Made by a program: the position numbers and the translations under genes. Source: Gammaproteobacteria bacterium (GTDB taxonomy: Bacteria > Pseudomonadota > Gammaproteobacteria > Steroidobacterales > Woeseiaceae). Taken from it: a stretch of DNA of 58,525 nucleotides. The notes beneath the pieces were generated by a model that was not told the DNA's origin, did no database searches, and saw only the letters and a program-made list of their open reading frames with translations. Each line of letters begins with the position of its first letter. Position 1 is the first letter of the stretch. The stretch covers positions 1 through 58,525 of the forward strand of contig JAADHU010000039.1 of the NCBI GenBank assembly GCA_013151645.1, in the 5' to 3' direction. This document shows positions 55,252 through 58,525 of the stretch, piece by piece.

Positions 55252-56727
55252 ATGAAACAGGATCATGATGCCTTGCACATGCGCACCCTGTCTGAACTCC
55301 GCCGGGGCTTGAGAAGCGGTGAGTTTTCGGCGACTACACTGACCGAGGCACTGCTGGAGCGCATCTCGAATGCGGGCGGTGCGCTAAATGCATTCATTAC
55401 CCTGACCGGGGAGCGGGCGCTGGACAGTGCCGTCATCGCCGACAAGGCGATCGCGGCGGGAAATACGCAGCCATTGACCGGTTTGCCGATCGTGCACAAG
55501 GACCTGTTCTGTACTCGCGACGTCCTCACGACCTGTGGCTCGCATATCCTGGATACTTTCGTCTCACCGTATGACGCGGCGGTTGTGGAGCGTATGGGTG
55601 TTGCCGGGGCGATCATGCTCGGCAAGACCAATATGGACGAGTTCGCGATGGGCTCGTCGAATGAGACGAGTTATTTTGGTGCCGTCAGGAATCCGTGGGA
55701 TCTGAGCTTGTCACCCGGCGGATCGTCCGGTGGCTCGGCATCCGCCGTGGCGGCCAGGCTGGTGCCTGCGGCAACCGGTACCGACACCGGTGGCTCGATT
55801 CGCCAGCCCGCGGCGCTGACCGGGACAACCGGAATCAAACCCACTTACGGTCGCGTGTCTCGCTACGGCATGGTTGCTTTCGCCTCCAGCCTGGACCAGG
55901 CGGGCGTGATCACTCGCTCGGCGGAAGATGCCGCTCTGTTGCTTGGTGTCATGGCTGGTTTCGACCCGCGCGACTCGACCTCCTCCGAAGAACCCGTGCC
56001 CGACTACCTCGCGGCGCTGCACAAGCCACTGAAAGGTTTGCGTATCGGCATCGTTCAGGAGCATTTCGACGAGGGCCTGGATGCCGATAACGAAATCCTG
56101 GTCAAAGCGGCCATTGCGACGCTTGAGGAGCAAGGTGCGACGACGGTAGAGGTCAGTTTGCCCAATTTGAACCTGTCCGTGCCGACTTACTACGTGGTCG
56201 CTCCGGCGGAATGTTCGTCGAACATGTCGCGATTCGACGGCGTGCGCTACGGGCACCGGGCCGGGAACCCTGTCGACCTGATGGATCTTTACTGCCGCAC
56301 GCGCAGCGAAGGATTCGGTGCGGAAGTGAAACGCCGCATCATGACCGGCACGTACGTGCTGTCGGCGGGCTACTACGATGCCTATTACCTGCAGGCACAA
56401 AAGGTACGGCAATTGATCAGTCAGGATTTCAAGGCGGCCTTCGAGCAAGTCGACGTTATCGTCGGACCGACAACGCCAACGCCCGCCTTTGCCCTGGGCG
56501 ACAAGGTGGACGACCCGATTACGATGTATTTGAATGACATTTACACAATCGGCGCAAACCTTGCCGGGCTGCCCGGGATTTCTGTGCCCTGTGGTCTGGT
56601 GGGTGGTCTGCCTGTGGGCTTGCAGCTCGTGGGTCCGCATTTTGCGGAAGGGACCTTGCTTGCTTGCGCGCATCAATATCAGCAGCTGACGGACTGGCAC
56701 GAAATCGCGCCGGGAGATTTCGCATGA
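55252..56727 (+). CDS. gatA: Glutamyl-tRNA amidotransferase subunit A
   Basis: GatA is the amidase that releases ammonia from glutamine for transamidation. The 491-residue protein has the amidase catalytic triad Lys83 in VHKDLF, Ser158 in SPGGSSGG and Ser182 in [10 protein letters not shown], all at the spacing of known GatA enzymes (each shifted by four). It overlaps gatB by four bases (ATGA). Presence of gatCAB suggests that the host makes Gln-tRNA or Asn-tRNA by this indirect route. Confidence 0.97.
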   Translation: MKQDHDALHMRTLSELRRGLRSGEFSATTLTEALLERISNAGGALNAFITLTGERALDSAVIADKAIAAGNTQPLTGLPIVHKDLFCTRDVLTTCGSHILDTFVSPYDAAVVERMGVAGAIMLGKTNMDEFAMGSSNETSYFGAVRNPWDLSLSPGGSSGGSASAVAARLVPAATGTDTGGSIRQPAALTGTTGIKPTYGRVSRYGMVAFASSLDQAGVITRSAEDAALLLGVMAGFDPRDSTSSEEPVPDYLAALHKPLKGLRIGIVQEHFDEGLDADNEILVKAAIATLEEQGATTVEVSLPNLNLSVPTYYVVAPAECSSNMSRFDGVRYGHRAGNPVDLMDLYCRTRSEGFGAEVKRRIMTGTYVLSAGYYDAYYLQAQKVRQLISQDFKAAFEQVDVIVGPTTPTPAFALGDKVDDPITMYLNDIYTIGANLAGLPGISVPCGLVGGLPVGLQLVGPHFAEGTLLACAHQYQQLTDWHEIAPGDFA

Positions 56728-58169
56728 ACGCCGCGTGGGAAGTCGTCATTGGTCTCGAAATTCATGCGCAGCTCGCGACCTCGAGCAAGATTTTCTCCGG
56801 CGCATCCACGGCGTATGGCGCCGATCCGAACACCCAGGCATGCCTGGTCGATCTCGGCTATCCGGGCGTACTGCCGGTACTGAATGCCGAAGTCGTGCGT
56901 ATGGCCTGCAAATTCGGACTTGCGGTGGACGCCACCATTGCGCCCCGTTCCGTCTTTGCCCGCAAGAACTATTTCTATCCTGACTTGCCCAAGGGCTACC
57001 AGATCAGTCAGTACGAGTTACCCATTGTTGTCGGTGGTGAACTCGTAATCGCCGGTGACGACGGTGAGGAGAAATGCATTCGGATAACGCGTGCGCACCT
57101 CGAAGAAGATGCCGGAAAATCCATTCATGAAGGGCTGGATCAATACTCCGGCATCGATCTCAATCGCGCTGGCACACCGCTGCTGGAAATCGTGTCGGAA
57201 CCGGATCTCAGTTCCGCCAAGGAAGCCGTGGCGTACATGCGCAAGATTCATTCCATCGTACGCTATCTCGAGATCTGCGATGGCAACATGCAGGAAGGCT
57301 CTTTTCGCTGTGATGCCAATGTCAGCATTCGGCCACGCGGCCAGACTGAACTGGGTACGCGCGCCGAATTGAAAAACCTGAATTCATTCCGCTTCGTCGA
57401 AAAAGCCATTAACTACGAAATAGAACGTCAGATCGATGTTATTGAAGACGGTGGCTGTGTGCGCCAGGAAACGCGCCTGTACGATTCCGATCGTAACGAA
57501 ACTCGTCCGATGCGATCCAAGGAGGAGGCGAACGACTATCGTTATTTCCCGGACCCCGATCTTTTGCCGGTGGAAATTGACGAAGCCTTCATCGCAGCGG
57601 TTCGCGAGACCCTGCCCGAATTGCCGGGCGCGAAACAAGAACGTTTTGTGGCGGACTACGGCATCAAGCGGGACGATGCGATCATCCTCACCGCCAGTCG
57701 CCCGCTCGCCGATTACTTTGAGGCGACCGCCTCAGCGAGTGCCGCATCCGCTCAAACGGTCGCACACTGGGTCATCGGGGATTTGTCGGCCGCGCTGAAT
57801 CGTGACGGCCTGGATATCGCCGACAGTGCCCTGAGTGCAGCGCAGTTGGCCGGGCTCCTTGACCGCATCGACGACAATACGATCTCCGGTAAAATCGCCA
57901 AGGAAGTTTTCGACGCGATGTGGTCCGGTGAAGGCAGCGCCGACGACGTGATCGAGGCGCGGGGTCTGCGGCAAATTACCGATAGCAGCGCCATCGATAG
58001 TATTGTCGATGCCGTTATCGCAGCCAATCCTGGACAAGTCGCCGAATATCGTGCGGGCAAGGACAAGCTGATTGGTTTTTTCGTCGGCCAGGTGATGAAA
58101 GAAACCGCTGGTAAGGCGAATCCGGGGCAGGTCAATGAGGCGTTGAAGCGGAAGCTGGCTGAGGGGTAG
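56724..58169 (+). CDS. gatB: Aspartyl/glutamyl-tRNA amidotransferase subunit B
   Basis: GatB binds the misacylated tRNA and carries the kinase/transamidase site. The 481-residue protein has [13 protein letters not shown] at the N-terminus, [18 protein letters not shown] near 75 (abridged) and [10 protein letters not shown] near 128, with the helical and YqeY-like tail domains after about 300. I took the ATG at 56724, which overlaps the gatA stop, over the earlier frame start. It is the last gene of the window; a repeat array starts 48 bp later, without a clear terminator between. Confidence 0.97.
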   Translation: MNAAWEVVIGLEIHAQLATSSKIFSGASTAYGADPNTQACLVDLGYPGVLPVLNAEVVRMACKFGLAVDATIAPRSVFARKNYFYPDLPKGYQISQYELPIVVGGELVIAGDDGEEKCIRITRAHLEEDAGKSIHEGLDQYSGIDLNRAGTPLLEIVSEPDLSSAKEAVAYMRKIHSIVRYLEICDGNMQEGSFRCDANVSIRPRGQTELGTRAELKNLNSFRFVEKAINYEIERQIDVIEDGGCVRQETRLYDSDRNETRPMRSKEEANDYRYFPDPDLLPVEIDEAFIAAVRETLPELPGAKQERFVADYGIKRDDAIILTASRPLADYFEATASASAASAQTVAHWVIGDLSAALNRDGLDIADSALSAAQLAGLLDRIDDNTISGKIAKEVFDAMWSGEGSADDVIEARGLRQITDSSAIDSIVDAVIAANPGQVAEYRAGKDKLIGFFVGQVMKETAGKANPGQVNEALKRKLAEG

Positions 58170-58217
58170 GGGGCAGATTATCCTATCTGAGTAGAATTTC
58201 CGTACTGCTGTAAGATC

Positions 58218-58525
58218 GGTCGCGCCTCAGGTGACGCTCCTACAATGGTTCTATTGGCACTCCTGTAGGAGCGTGACCTGACACGCGATCAGGCTCAGGA
58301 GGTCGCGCCTCAGGTGACGCTCCTACAATTATTCTATGGGCACTCCTGTAGGAGCGTGACCTGACACGCGACCAGGCTCAGGAGGTCGCGCCTCAGGTGA
58401 CGCTCCTACAATTATTCTATGGGCACCGCTGTAGGAGCGTGACCTGACATGCGACCGGGGCTAAGAGGGTCGCGCCTCGGGAGACGCTCCTACAATTATT
58501 CTATTGGCACTCCTGTAGGAGCGTG
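58218..58525. repeat. Tandem array of about 83-bp hairpin repeats
   Basis: Three full units, 58218-58300 (83 bp), 58301-58383 (83 bp) and 58384-58467 (84 bp), and a fourth running off the window from 58468, all begin GGTCGCGCCT. Each unit contains TCGCGCCTCAGGTGACGCTC followed by CTACA, then a 20-bp spacer and the near-inverse TGTAGGAGCG then TGACCTGACACGCGA, so each can form one long hairpin. Units differ by a few bases. They resemble the REP/BIME-type GTAGGAGCG elements widespread in gammaproteobacteria. The 48 bp before the array (58170-58217) hold nothing I can assign. The true length of the array cannot be seen here. Confidence 0.88.

Noticed and set aside
58218-58525. A CRISPR array
   Set aside because: The intervals between the conserved halves are themselves nearly identical from unit to unit, so there are no distinct spacers; hairpin repeats explain the pattern.

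Overview
The window is a dense, almost fully coding stretch of about 58.5 kb from a gammaproteobacterial chromosome. Evidence for that group: zapA-6S RNA-ygfA next to ygfB-pepP-ubiH-ubiI; the lptD-surA-pdxA-rsmA-apaG-apaH block; the mreBCD-mrdA-rodA-mltB-rlpA-dacA-ybeD-lipB block; a cytidylyltransferase/kinase pair of the MurU/AmgK type; and a glycine cleavage operon with a split P-protein. The moderate GC content, the secreted SoxC-like enzyme and the GTAGGAGCG-type repeats at the right edge would suit a marine or sediment heterotroph (Woeseiales or Chromatiales-like), but that placement is inference. No phage, insertion sequence with a transposase, CRISPR array, tRNA or rRNA was seen.

Layout. 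1-5400: rpiA, a Lys-rich histone H1-like protein, 5-formyl-THF cyclo-ligase, 6S RNA, zapA and a small coiled-coil protein on the minus strand, then ygfB and pepP on the plus strand. 5400-10400: two ubiquinone-biosynthesis flavin hydroxylases, then an inactive-transglutaminase/7TM protein with a RimK-like ATP-grasp ligase. 10500-13830: four exported or periplasmic proteins in a row, a DUF6152 protein, an unrecognised protein, a SoxC-type molybdenum sulfite dehydrogenase and a monohaem cytochrome c. 13830-20960: a DUF885 hydrolase facing a glycine operon (tandem glycine riboswitch, gcvT, gcvH, gcvPA, a thiol peroxidase, gcvPB). 21100-29000: a giant Nma111-like HtrA protease, an M23 protein, yjjX, a zinc-ribbon protein, a lipoprotein, an exported RidA-like protein and an exported M24 peptidase-like protein. 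29000-33300: a YyaL/DUF255 thioredoxin-fold protein facing away from lgt-thyA-folA. 33300-36600: a kynurenine/3-hydroxyanthranilate catabolic operon. 36600-43500: apaH, apaG, rsmA, pdxA, surA, lptD. 43600-54830: amgK-murU, then the lipoate and cell-shape/peptidoglycan block. 54960-58170: gatCAB. 58218 to the end: a tandem array of about 83-bp hairpin repeats.

How the genes work together. Much of the window serves envelope construction: LPS export (lptD, surA), lipoprotein maturation (lgt), the elongasome (mreBCD, PBP2, RodA), septal and recycling enzymes (MltB, RlpA, DacA, AmgK, MurU) and envelope protease/M23 quality control. A second theme is one-carbon and folate metabolism (glycine cleavage under a glycine riboswitch, thyA, folA, 5-FCL). 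Genes are packed so tightly that three convergent pairs share four bases at their stop codons.

Most of the window is ordinary core genome. The less ordinary items are a single-cysteine Tpx inside the gcv operon, the tandem HtrA-like protease, the transglutaminase-like/ATP-grasp pair without its usual protease partner, the exported DUF6152-SoxCD-like cluster, the exported RidA/M24 pair, a 167-bp palindromic element that supplies the apaG stop codon, and the terminal repeat array.
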